From Paenibacillus_AB hodogayensis (GTDB lineage: Bacteria; Bacillota; Bacilli; Paenibacillales; NBRC-103111), in NCBI RefSeq assembly GCF_039536325.1, contig NZ_BAAAYO010000010.1:310001-374000 (forward strand): a DNA stretch of 64,000 bases, in the 5' to 3' direction. This document shows positions 25,762 through 34,600 of this stretch, piece after piece; the first letter of the stretch is position 1; the number at the start of each line of letters is the position of its first letter. The notes under the pieces are model-generated. The model saw only the letters and a list, made by a program, of their open reading frames with translations, was not told the origin of the DNA and searched no databases. The translations under genes were made by a program, and so were the position numbers.

Positions 25762-25800
25762 AAAAAAAGCCGCGGAGCGACCGTTCGGGTCGTCCGCAGC
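25762..25800 (-). terminator. Terminator after floT
   Basis: Minus-strand stem GCTGCGGACGACC with GGTCGCTCCGCGGC (one or two mismatches) is followed by TTTTTTTC. It ends the yuaF-floT transcript. Confidence 0.85.
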
Positions 25801-25833
25801 TTCCGATGACTCGACGCAAGAGCGCCTGGCTTA

Positions 25834-27399
25834 TCAGCCTTCATCTTTATTGACGTTGCTGTTCCCTTCCGGAGCGGCTGCCGGCTGGACCGGGAGCGAT
25901 GCCACAGGGAACGGGACCGATGCGGCTTTCGGCGCACCGCTGCCGGCGATTTTGCTCGTCAGCCCTTTGACCAATTGGTCAAGGTCGATGCCGGATACGC
26001 TCTTGAGCATTTCCGGTGCTGTTGCCATAAGCGAAGTGACGTAGTTGCTGACACGAGCGGCTCCTTCGCCGTGTCCCGTATCGACGACCGTCAGCTTGTC
26101 GATCGCAGAGATCGGCTCGGCCACTTTGCCGGCCAGTTCCGGCAGCATTTTTACGATAATGTCGAGGATTGCCGCTTCGCCGAATTTCTCGAACGCCTCG
26201 GCCAGCTTTTGTTTCGCTTCCGCTTCGGCCAGACCGCGCAGCCGGATGACTTCGGCGTCCGCTGTCCCTTTGGCCCGCTCCGCATCGGCGATGGCCATAC
26301 CTTCGAGCCGTTTCTGCTCAGCTTTCGCCTTCGCTTCGGCCTCGATCGTATACTGCATCGCGTCGGCTTCGCGCAGACGGCGCGCCTTGTCCGCTTCCGC
26401 CGCCTGCTCGACCGCATAGCGGTCCGCGTCGGCTTTCTTCTTCACTTCGGCGTCGTACTGCTTCTCGCGGCGCAAAATTTCTTTGCCTTCCATATCGATC
26501 TCACGCTCTTTGCGGACGAGCTCGACCTTCATCTGCTCTTCGACCACGCTTTGCTTCGAACGCGCCTCCTGGATGTAATAAGCCTGATCCGCTTCGGCCT
26601 TCGCCATATCCTGGTCTTTTTTAAACGCCGCGGTCTTCAATTCCTTCTCCTTGGCGGCTTCCGCGATGTTCGTGTCGCGCAGCAGCTCCGCCTTCATCCC
26701 TTGCTCCTCGGCGTTTGCTTTCTGTATGCGCGCGTCCCGTACCGCCTCGGCTTCGGCAATCTCGGCGTCGCGCTTCACTGCGGCGATCCGCGGCTTCCCT
26801 AGCGAATCGAGATAGCCGTGCTTGTCGCGGACATCCTTGATCGTGAAGGAGACGATCTGCAGCCCCATCTTCTTCAAATCTTTGGCGGCAACGCCTTGCA
26901 CTTCCTGCGCGAATCTGTCGCGGTTGCGGTACACTTCCTCTACCGTCATCGAGCCCAGGATCGAGCGAAGATGGCCTTCCAGCACTTCCTGAGCCTCGCT
27001 CTTCAGCGCTTCCGTCGGCTTGCCCATGAACTGCTCGGCCGCCGTTGCCACGTCCTCTACGGAGCCGCCGATTTTAATAATCGCCACGGCGTCGGTCATG
27101 ACCGGGACGCCCTGCTCGGTATACACCTCGGGGGTGGAGACATCCAGCTTATGCGATAAGAGCGATAAAAATTCCGCATTCTGGAATATCGGCAGGATGA
27201 ACGCTCCGCCTCCCCGTACGATTTTGATACGTCGCCCGGATTCGTCGACGAGCGTATTTTTGCTGCCGAGAAATGAACCCGTTACGATCATCGCCTGATC
27301 CGGGCTGACCGTCTTGTAGCGGGCCCAGAACGCCAAGCCCAGCACGATAATAACCGCAATCACCACTCCGGGGACGACCAACGCTTCAGTAAATTCCAT
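25834..27399 (-). CDS. floT: Flotillin family membrane scaffold protein FloT
   Basis: A 521-residue flotillin similar in length to B. subtilis FloT (YuaG). An N-terminal hydrophobic segment (8-27) is followed by the PHB/SPFH domain (to about 200) and a long Ala/Glu/Lys-rich coiled coil (about 200-390: DAEIAEAEAVRDARIQKANAE and on). A Gly/Pro/Ala-rich C-terminus follows. Flotillins organise functional membrane microdomains and affect fluidity and cell-wall synthesis. It lies 17 bp after the NfeD-like gene, the same pair as yuaF-floT, and shares its sigma-W-type promoter. Confidence 0.93.
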   Translation of the reverse strand: MEFTEALVVPGVVIAVIIVLGLAFWARYKTVSPDQAMIVTGSFLGSKNTLVDESGRRIKIVRGGGAFILPIFQNAEFLSLLSHKLDVSTPEVYTEQGVPVMTDAVAIIKIGGSVEDVATAAEQFMGKPTEALKSEAQEVLEGHLRSILGSMTVEEVYRNRDRFAQEVQGVAAKDLKKMGLQIVSFTIKDVRDKHGYLDSLGKPRIAAVKRDAEIAEAEAVRDARIQKANAEEQGMKAELLRDTNIAEAAKEKELKTAAFKKDQDMAKAEADQAYYIQEARSKQSVVEEQMKVELVRKEREIDMEGKEILRREKQYDAEVKKKADADRYAVEQAAEADKARRLREADAMQYTIEAEAKAKAEQKRLEGMAIADAERAKGTADAEVIRLRGLAEAEAKQKLAEAFEKFGEAAILDIIVKMLPELAGKVAEPISAIDKLTVVDTGHGEGAARVSNYVTSLMATAPEMLKSVSGIDLDQLVKGLTSKIAGSGAPKAASVPFPVASLPVQPAAAPEGNSNVNKDEG

Positions 27400-27416
27400 T
27401 CCATCTCTCCTCCCTG

Positions 27417-27968
27417 TTATTGACTGTCTCTCAGGCCCGTGTCTTTGTCCAGACGGCTGACGAATAACGTATCTTCCCGGACCTCCACGATTACGACCCG
27501 CGCACCCGCTTCCAGCGTATCGCCGTCAAAGCTGGCGGCGATCTGGTTCGTATGCGAATGTCCGATCTTGACCATCACTTCGCCGTAGCCTTTTGGCGGC
27601 ACCGGGACGAGCACTTCGCCGATTCGTCCGGCCAGCTCGCGGATCGAGAAGCCCGTGGAGTTCTCGCTGTTTTCCATCGGCCGCACGTAGACCACATAGA
27701 CAAGCGCGCCGACCGCGATCCCCGCGGCCGCTCCCAACGCGACGTCCAGTGCCGCCGGCAGCTGCGTGTAATGCAGAAGGAGCAGGCCCGCTCCTCCGAA
27801 AGCCGTAATCGCGCTGACCACGACCATCGGGCGAATTTTGCGCAGCTGATCCACGGACAAAAAATCGAGGACGCCGTCCACCGCGTTGCTGATCAGATCT
27901 CCGAATATGACGGTGACGACGGCAAACATAACGCCTCCGGCCAGGCAAGCCCAAAACAGTTGCTCCAC
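27417..27968 (-). CDS. yuaF: NfeD-like membrane protein YuaF
   Basis: A 183-residue membrane protein with three or four transmembrane helices in its first 105 residues and a soluble OB-fold domain at the C-terminus (GRIGEVLVPVPPKGYGEVMV... ARVVIVEVREDTLFVSRL). This is the NfeD layout that partners flotillins. The start is GTG 27968, just after GGGAGGGG; the longer frame overlaps the promoter and is rejected. It is the first gene of the yuaF-floT operon. Confidence 0.88.
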   Translation of the reverse strand: MEQLFWACLAGGVMFAVVTVIFGDLISNAVDGVLDFLSVDQLRKIRPMVVVSAITAFGGAGLLLLHYTQLPAALDVALGAAAGIAVGALVYVVYVRPMENSENSTGFSIRELAGRIGEVLVPVPPKGYGEVMVKIGHSHTNQIAASFDGDTLEAGARVVIVEVREDTLFVSRLDKDTGLRDSQ

Positions 27969-28038
27969 GTCGCTCCCCTCCCGATTTCCTTTCACGTACA
28001 TTTTTCCAAAGTGTACACAACCTTGCCAGTCAATTAGT

Positions 28039-28066
28039 AATACGCGCCCGGCGATGTCAAGTTTCA
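28039..28066 (-). promoter_or_regulatory. Sigma-W-type promoter of yuaF-floT
   Basis: On the minus strand TGAAAC (28066-28061), a 16-base spacer and CGTATT (28044-28039) match the ECF sigma-W consensus TGAAAC-N16-CGTA. In B. subtilis yuaF-floT belongs to the sigma-W regulon, so the promoter type agrees with the genes. Confidence 0.8.
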
Positions 28067-28127
28067 CAATTTCGACAAAAATGTCGTTTCGCCGACCGCG
28101 GCAATGGCGAAGCGAACGGACAAGGGG

Positions 28128-28133
28128 TATAAT
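28128..28133 (+). promoter_or_regulatory. -10 element of the YdcF gene
   Basis: A perfect TATAAT lies 38 bp before the chosen YdcF start. The -35 position has no good match (TGGCGA), so strength is uncertain. Confidence 0.4.
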
Positions 28134-28170
28134 GAAACTTATTCGACAAGATGGCGGGGAGCTTTTAGAC

Positions 28171-28800
28171 ATGCGCAAACAAACGAAGAAGCTTCATCCG
28201 ATCTGGCTCATCCTCCGCCTTCTGCTGTCGGCCTTACTTCTTGCAGGCTTATACGTCGGCAGCATGAGCTGGATGATTATGCATACGTGGAAAACGTCGC
28301 GAGGGTCCCCGGCAGACTGCATCATCGTACTCGGAGCCGCCGTCTGGAACGGCAAGCCGAGCCCGGCGCTGCGCGAGAGACTCGATGTCGCGCTTGACGC
28401 CTGGAATCATAAGCTGGCCCCCATGATTATCGCGACCGGCGGCATCGGGCTGCCCGGCGAACCTTCCGAGGCTTCCGTCATCAAATCGTATCTGGCAGCC
28501 CGGGGCGTTCCCGCGGAAGCCATTCTGGTCGAGGACAATTCCCGCAACACGCGGGAAAATCTGGCCAACAGCCAGGAACTGATGCGCGAGCACGATATGC
28601 GCAGCGCCGTTCTGGTGACGCACGGCTATCACGCCCTGCGGGCCCGTATGACAGCCGAAACGCTCGGTATCCCCTCAACGGTGGAGCCGGTGCAAATCAA
28701 GCCGCTGCGGCTCGCCTACTATACGCTGCGGGAATGCGGAGGCATCGCTTATTTGCTGGCGACCACGTCCCCTCTGCGCTCGTTTCGCGCTTTTTGGTGA
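28171..28800 (+). CDS. YdcF family (DUF218) membrane protein
   Basis: A 209-residue protein with one transmembrane helix (residues 11-35) and an outer DUF218 domain. Visible are CIIVLGAAVWNGKPSPALRERLD, then IIATGGIGLPGEPSEASV and the ENSRNTREN-like DNSRNTRENL block. Members such as SanA and YdcF are linked to envelope barrier function; the reaction is unproven. ATG 28171 is chosen with GGGGAG upstream; earlier ATGs lie in the promoter region. It precedes the GNAT-nitrilase pair by 13 bp and may share a transcript with it. Confidence 0.82.
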   Translation: MRKQTKKLHPIWLILRLLLSALLLAGLYVGSMSWMIMHTWKTSRGSPADCIIVLGAAVWNGKPSPALRERLDVALDAWNHKLAPMIIATGGIGLPGEPSEASVIKSYLAARGVPAEAILVEDNSRNTRENLANSQELMREHDMRSAVLVTHGYHALRARMTAETLGIPSTVEPVQIKPLRLAYYTLRECGGIAYLLATTSPLRSFRAFW

Positions 28801-28813
28801 AAGGAGGTACGTC

Positions 28814-29470
28814 ATGACCGAATCCATTGAAATCCGTCCTTACCGTATCCATGATTACGAAGAGCTTGTCGCCATTCAACGGGAAGCTTTTCCCCCGCCG
28901 TTCCCGGAAGAGCTGTGGTGGCGGAAGGAGCAAATTGCCGCTCATGAGGACGTGTATCCGCAAGGCGCCATGATCGCCTTCTGCGACGGAATCGCAGCGG
29001 GCTCCGCTACATCCTTGATCGTCACCCATACCGGGCGCCCGCATACATGGGTCGACATATCCGACAACGGCTGTATCCGCAACACCCATGAGCCGCTCGG
29101 GGACAGCTTGTACGGCATCGATCTGTGCGTCCGCCCGGCCTTCCGGTCGCGGGGCATTGCCGCAGCGCTGTACGAGGCGCGCAAGCAGTTGGTCGTCCGC
29201 TCCGGACTGAAGCGATTTCTGGCCGGATGCCGCATTCCGGGCTTCTGCCGGTACGCAGACCGGATGGACGCGGACGAATACGTGCGGCGGGTGGCGGCGG
29301 GCGAGTATAAAGATCTCGTCCTGTCGTTTATGCTGCGGCAAGGATTGAGACCTATCCAGGTGTTGGACGATTATGTAGAGGACGAGGAGTCGCTCCATAA
29401 AGCGGTGCTTGTCGAATGGACCAACCCGGCTTTCGCCGAATCCACGGAAAGGAAGGGACAGCTGATATGA
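28814..29470 (+). CDS. GNAT family N-acetyltransferase
   Basis: A 218-residue GNAT protein. The acetyl-CoA loop is seen in GIDLCVRPAFRSRGIAAALYE (about residues 102-122), with strands either side. AAGGAGG precedes ATG 28814. It overlaps the nitrilase start by ATGA. In B. subtilis YhcX these two domains form one protein, GNAT first, which suggests joint work on one metabolite; here they are separate genes. Confidence 0.85.
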   Translation: MTESIEIRPYRIHDYEELVAIQREAFPPPFPEELWWRKEQIAAHEDVYPQGAMIAFCDGIAAGSATSLIVTHTGRPHTWVDISDNGCIRNTHEPLGDSLYGIDLCVRPAFRSRGIAAALYEARKQLVVRSGLKRFLAGCRIPGFCRYADRMDADEYVRRVAAGEYKDLVLSFMLRQGLRPIQVLDDYVEDEESLHKAVLVEWTNPAFAESTERKGQLI

Positions 29471-30369
29471 AAACGAGCAGCATTGCCGCCGTCCAGTACG
29501 GCATCGGACCGCTCCGTTCCGAGAACGAGTTCTGGAACCGTATTCGCCGTCACGTCGCCAAGGCGCAAACGCAAGGAGCCGGACTAATCGTGTTTCCCGA
29601 ATATTTGACCGGTCATTTGCTTTCCCTCGCCTCGGCCATGAATAACGAGCAGGCATGCGAATATTTGCATCGCTTTACCGATGAATATAAATCGCGTTTC
29701 GTCCGGATGAGCCGCGAAACCGGACTGATGATTTTGGCCGGTACCCACATTCACCGCGAAGGCGCCCCCAGCGGCCCTTCGGGAGCGGCGGCTTACTACA
29801 ACGAAGCGTTTCTGTTTTTCCCCGACGGACGAATCGAAGGGTATAAAAAAATCCACCTTACCCCGGAGGAGCGCCGGGCTTGGCCCTTGCTGGCGGGCGA
29901 CCGCTACACCGTGCTCGATACGGAAATGGGGCGGATAGCGATGCAAATCTGCTACGATATCGAATTTCCGGAAAGCACGCGGATTGTAGCCGATATGGGC
30001 GCGGAAATTATTTTGTGTCCGTCCTACACCGATGCGGCCGCGGGCTATTGGCGGGTCCGTCATTGCAGTCAGGCGCGGGCGGTCGAGAATCAGCTGTATG
30101 TCGTGCTGAGCGGGCTGGTCGGGCAAATGCCGGGGGTGGAGCAGGTCGACGCCGGGTACTGTCAAGCCGGGGTGTTTGCCCCGTGCGACAAACCGTTTCC
30201 GGATAACGGCATTATCGCCGTCGGTTCGCCCAATCGCAACGGACTCGTTACCGGAGCGGCGGATTTGGCTCTGCTCGCGCAAAACCGCGCCGAGGGCGGG
30301 GTTTCCCCGTTCTACGACCGCCGGCCCGAGCTGTATGCTTCCGCCGCTACACGGCTCCCTTCCTCCTAA
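29467..30369 (+). CDS. Carbon-nitrogen hydrolase (nitrilase superfamily)
   Basis: A 300-residue amidase-type hydrolase. The catalytic triad is visible: E45 in VFPEYLTGH, K128 in YKKIHLTPEE and C162 in MQICYDIEFPES. The family hydrolyses amides or nitriles in the cytosol; the substrate here is unknown. ATG 29467 is coupled to the GNAT stop and has GGAAGGG upstream; it is the C-terminal partner of a YhcX-like pair. Confidence 0.9.
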   Translation: MKTSSIAAVQYGIGPLRSENEFWNRIRRHVAKAQTQGAGLIVFPEYLTGHLLSLASAMNNEQACEYLHRFTDEYKSRFVRMSRETGLMILAGTHIHREGAPSGPSGAAAYYNEAFLFFPDGRIEGYKKIHLTPEERRAWPLLAGDRYTVLDTEMGRIAMQICYDIEFPESTRIVADMGAEIILCPSYTDAAAGYWRVRHCSQARAVENQLYVVLSGLVGQMPGVEQVDAGYCQAGVFAPCDKPFPDNGIIAVGSPNRNGLVTGAADLALLAQNRAEGGVSPFYDRRPELYASAATRLPSS

Positions 30370-30389
30370 TCGGGAGAAGCTCCCGGCCG

Positions 30390-31463
30390 TTATACGGTCG
30401 GACGCCGGTGCACGTAATACACATAAATGTGCTGAATGATTACTTTCAATACCGCAAAGCACGGCACGGCCAAAATAAGGCCCACAATGCCGGCCAGCTC
30501 GCCCCCGACAAGCAGGGCGAATATGATAAGCAGCGGGTGCATGTGCAGCGTCCGTCCGACCACTTGGGGGGAAATAACGTTTCCCTCCAATATTTGCACG
30601 AGCAAATTGACGAAGACGACGAACAGCACCATTTTGAACGATACCGTGGAGGCCATTACAATGGCCGGCGCCGCTCCGAAAAAAGGTCCGAGGTACGGGA
30701 TTATGTTAAAGACGGCTACGATGCTGGCCAACAGCAATGCATACGGCATGCCGATCAGCCAATACCCGATATAGGCGAGCAGGCCGACAAGGATGCAGAC
30801 GATAAATTGCCCGCGGATGTAATTGCCCAGCGCCGTGTCGATATCGATCACCAGCTTGATCGCATTCGTCCGGTGAGCGCGCGGCACGGTCGCCAGCATC
30901 GTCTTCTCGATAACCCGATAATCCTTCAATATGTAAAACGCGAGAAACGGCACGATAAAGGCGATCATCAGCATATTGATCGTGCTGCCGATTCCGTCGA
31001 CGAAGTTGGAAATAAACGTCGAGAGTCCTTCATCCGCCTTCATCAAAGCATTGTTGATGCCGCTCCGCACCCCTTCGGGCAGCATCCGGTTGTCGTTCAA
31101 ACCATCTACCAGCCCTTGGGCGCGCATCGTCAGTTCGGGCATATGTTCGTTCAGCTCCCCGATCTGGTCGACGAAAATCGGCGTCAAGTTCATGACCACC
31201 ACGACGAGCGACGTTATAAACACGGCGTAGATAAGCAGCACGGCGGCCGTTCTCGGCACTTTCCGTTCGTTGAGCATCCGCACGACCGGATTGAGCACAT
31301 AAGAAATGATAAGAGCAATCAGGAAGGGCGCCAGTACCGCCTTCAAAAAACCGTAAGCCGTCGATAGCAGCGGCTCGATCTGCTGCATCATAAACAGAAC
31401 GGCAAGCCCGAGCAGCACGTAGACGAGCGTGACGAACAGCTTGCTTTTTAAAAACTTCTCCAT
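30390..31463 (-). CDS. yrrI: AI-2E family transporter, YrrI-like
   Basis: A 357-residue polytopic membrane protein. Two helices at the start, a hydrophilic domain (about 100-150), and the family block FIVPFLAFYILKDYRV with NIIPYLGPFFGAAPAIVMAS and GNVISPQVVGRTLHMHPL identify the AI-2E/TqsA family. YrrI of B. subtilis lies next to alaS; here 19 kb of accessory genes separates them. Start ATG 31463 has GGGGG upstream. Transported substrate is unknown; some members export AI-2 or exchange Na+/H+. Confidence 0.88.
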   Translation of the reverse strand: MEKFLKSKLFVTLVYVLLGLAVLFMMQQIEPLLSTAYGFLKAVLAPFLIALIISYVLNPVVRMLNERKVPRTAAVLLIYAVFITSLVVVVMNLTPIFVDQIGELNEHMPELTMRAQGLVDGLNDNRMLPEGVRSGINNALMKADEGLSTFISNFVDGIGSTINMLMIAFIVPFLAFYILKDYRVIEKTMLATVPRAHRTNAIKLVIDIDTALGNYIRGQFIVCILVGLLAYIGYWLIGMPYALLLASIVAVFNIIPYLGPFFGAAPAIVMASTVSFKMVLFVVFVNLLVQILEGNVISPQVVGRTLHMHPLLIIFALLVGGELAGIVGLILAVPCFAVLKVIIQHIYVYYVHRRPTV

Positions 31464-31634
31464 CGGTTTTGGCCCCCTTTCCCATCGGTACATTACAGTA
31501 TATGTACAACCCCGTCGAGTTCATTCAAAATAAACCTAGAGAGCCAACGGCACCGTCAACGAGCATACTTGCAATCGGAAGCGTCAAAAAACGGAGAGAG
31601 AATCAAAAAGACGGAACTGTCAGGGGCTATAAGA

Positions 31635-31682
31635 CAAAAGAAGACATCGGCCCAAATATTGAAGGGCAGATGTCTTTTCATT
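31635..31682 (-). terminator. Terminator after the large glycosidase-like gene
   Basis: AAGACATC-GCCC pairs with GGGC-GATGTCTT and is followed on the minus strand by CTTTTGTCTT. It can also work on the plus strand (TTTTCATT). Confidence 0.75.
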
Positions 31683-31695
31683 CCATTTTTTGTAA

Positions 31696-34600
31696 CTAAT
31701 TCCCCAAGTTGCTCATGAATACATCATCCAGCCAGGCCATCCCGTTGGCTGCCGTATCCATCTGGAAGACGATCTCCAGCTTAACAGTGGCAGGCTGTGT
31801 CGTAAATGTCACCTCATAGGGGCTCCAGTCGGATTGTTTGGCCGCCTCCACGAAGTTTTGGCGTACCGTACTTCCCGACGCGTTGATTTCCCTCACGCCG
31901 AAAGCTACGCTGCCCGCAGACGATTCATTTTTGATCCAGCCTTTCAGCGTAAACGCGTCTCCCGGCGAAACTATGATCGGATAGATGGTCGTATTGACGC
32001 GTATCATCGCATTCTGACTATTCGGCTGGAGCCGGACCGAGCTATTCCCTCTATGCGACACATCGTGCACCCATGCCGCATCGGCGCTTCTCAGCGCCCA
32101 TCCGTCGGGCTTGACGCCCGATGCGTCGGGAGCCTCGAAATCGCCATTGCGTACCCGGTTGCGCTGCTTCTGCATATAAACGTCGTCCAGCCAGGCATCT
32201 CCGTTCGCATAGACGTCCATAAGGAAAACGATTTCGACCTTGACTGTAGCCGGCTGGGCGGTGAACGCCACCTCGTACCTTCTCCAGTCGGACGCTTTGG
32301 CCGCGGTTGCGAAGTTTTGCCGCACGGTTCCTCCCGATGCGTTCACTTCCCGGACTCCAAACACAACGGTGCCGGCGGTAGAAGCATTTTTCATCCAGCC
32401 TTGAAGCAAATAGGTTTCCCCCGGCGTCACGTCGATCGCATAGCCCGACGTATTGATCCGGTTATTGGCGTTGGCGGCGTCCGGCGATAAGCGAACGGCA
32501 TAGCTTCCGCTGCGGTACGTTCGGAAATCCCAGACGCCGGATGAACGCAAGGACCATCCTTCCAAAGAGCCCAGCTTCGGATGGGGTTCGAAGCTGCCGT
32601 TCACGACTTTGTTATCGTCCACCTGAACAAGCAGCGCAGCGGATGCCTCATAGGCGCCGCCCGACCCGGCATGCAGCGCGATGGAGTAATTCCCCTCTTC
32701 GACCGAGGCGTCCGCATAGACCGTTCCTTGAACCGTCATGACTCCGCGGGCAGCCAATATGGCAGACGAGGCGTTCAGACTGACCGCAAGCCCTCCGGCG
32801 CCGGGCGATTGAACCGTCAGCTCTACTGGAACAGACGCTCCCGAACCATTGGACAGCTCCAGCGTAAACGGATAGGCGCCGGGCTGCTTGATGTTCAGCA
32901 GGTCCGGACCCACCTTCATTTGAATGCGCGGCTTCCCTTCGTACGTTCGGCTTTGGACAAGGGTGACCGGGATCCCTTTATAGACGAAACTCGCCTTCAT
33001 CCGCAAGGACCATGGACCGGCTGCTTCGTCGGCGACAGCAAACGTCTTCGCAAACGAGACGCTGTCGCCAGCCGCCAGCGTACCGACATTCTCGACGGCA
33101 AAGCCACTTTCTTGCTCGACCGTCACGACCATATTCGCAAAGGCGGCATCCGCTTGATTGCGCACATAAACCGATACGGTCACGCTATCGTCGGCCACGA
33201 CCGGCTGCGCCGTCACCTGCAGCTCCGTTTCCGCCAAGGTAGCGGCCATTCCGTGAAGCGTCTCGTTCGCGACGGCGATGCGATCCAGCAAAAGGTCCCG
33301 CTTACCCTCCAAGGTTGCGTCTACCTGCTCGCGCACCCACTCGTTTAGCAAGCGTAACTTCTCACGGGCCAGAAGCGCGTTCCAGACCGCAGCCCCTGTA
33401 TCGTCCAGAGCAAGCTTTTGTTCAAGCTGTTCCAGAAGGGAGACTATTTCGGACGTTTGCAGCCTCCAGTCGTTTTCGAAAATTTGGCCGGACGCTTCCT
33501 CCATGACAGACAAGGAGCGATCGGCTGCAGTCGTGAACGGGGTCAACCGGAAGACGACGGTCTGCTCCGCGCCAAGAGTCAGCTCCAGTTCCTCGCCCGT
33601 GCTGCCTCCCGAGACCGGCGGGCTTCCGAATATGCGCTCGTAGCCGTAACCGCTCCCATCCAGCGGTACGGACAGCGTCCGAGGCTCCTTCGTCAAATTG
33701 AGCGCAACGACGTAGCGCTCGTCCCCGTGGCGCCAAAGCCCCCATTGCGTAGAAGTGCCAAGGACTCCGTCTATTTTCTCCGAGTCCGTCACAAGCGTAG
33801 AGATGAGCTCCAGTTCCTCGCGGAAGTCCACAAGCCCCGACCACAGCTCGGACGTGGCCAGATTCCAGCCCGGATCGCGCAAGGAATAGTAGCCTAGCCC
33901 GGTAGCGCCCGACAATACGCCTTGATAGGCCATGTTGCGTATCTCTTCGATCGTGGGCAAATACGACCAGACCGTTCCCGGGACACGGAATGCCTGCAGC
34001 AGCGACCAGATCGGCTTGCCGTGCCCGACCGCACGTTCGGCCGCCTGCACATGCTCGGTCAAGGTCGCGATTGGACTTCTCGGCAAAGGATAATGATCGA
34101 TCACAAATACGTCGGTCGCCTTGGCCGCAATATCGTAGTCCTCCGCGCTGATCTCGACCATATACGTCGCGTGAAGCGGGTCCAGCGTCCGCACGCTTCG
34201 GTACGCATCCAGAAGCTCCGTCAAAGGAATCCCGTTCGGCGTCGGCTCATCCATAATCATCCAGGCCAGGACGGCCGGATGCGTTTTAAACCGGTTGACC
34301 AGCCGGGCGAGCAAATCCGCGTTTTCCTTGACCTTCATGTTCGGATACAACGGCACGATCACCTTCAGGCCGTAGAGCTGGGCGGCATCCAGCGTATTTT
34401 GCAGAACCGCCTCGCTTGTCGTAACTTTCCCCTGGACGGTATTCACCCCGATCTCCTTCACCCGGGCAAAGTCGCCAATATCCACGTGATACATGATGAT
34501 GGGATAAAAGGGCTCGCCATCCACCAGAATCGGTCCGTTTTGAGGCAGCGCGACGGGGCGCTCCCAGCGGTATACCTCCTTTCGCTCCTGCTCGACGATT

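Noticed and set aside
27886..28170. Upstream start for the YdcF gene
   Set aside because: It would run through the sigma-W promoter and the perfect -10 element; ATG 28171 has a ribosome site and precedes the membrane helix.
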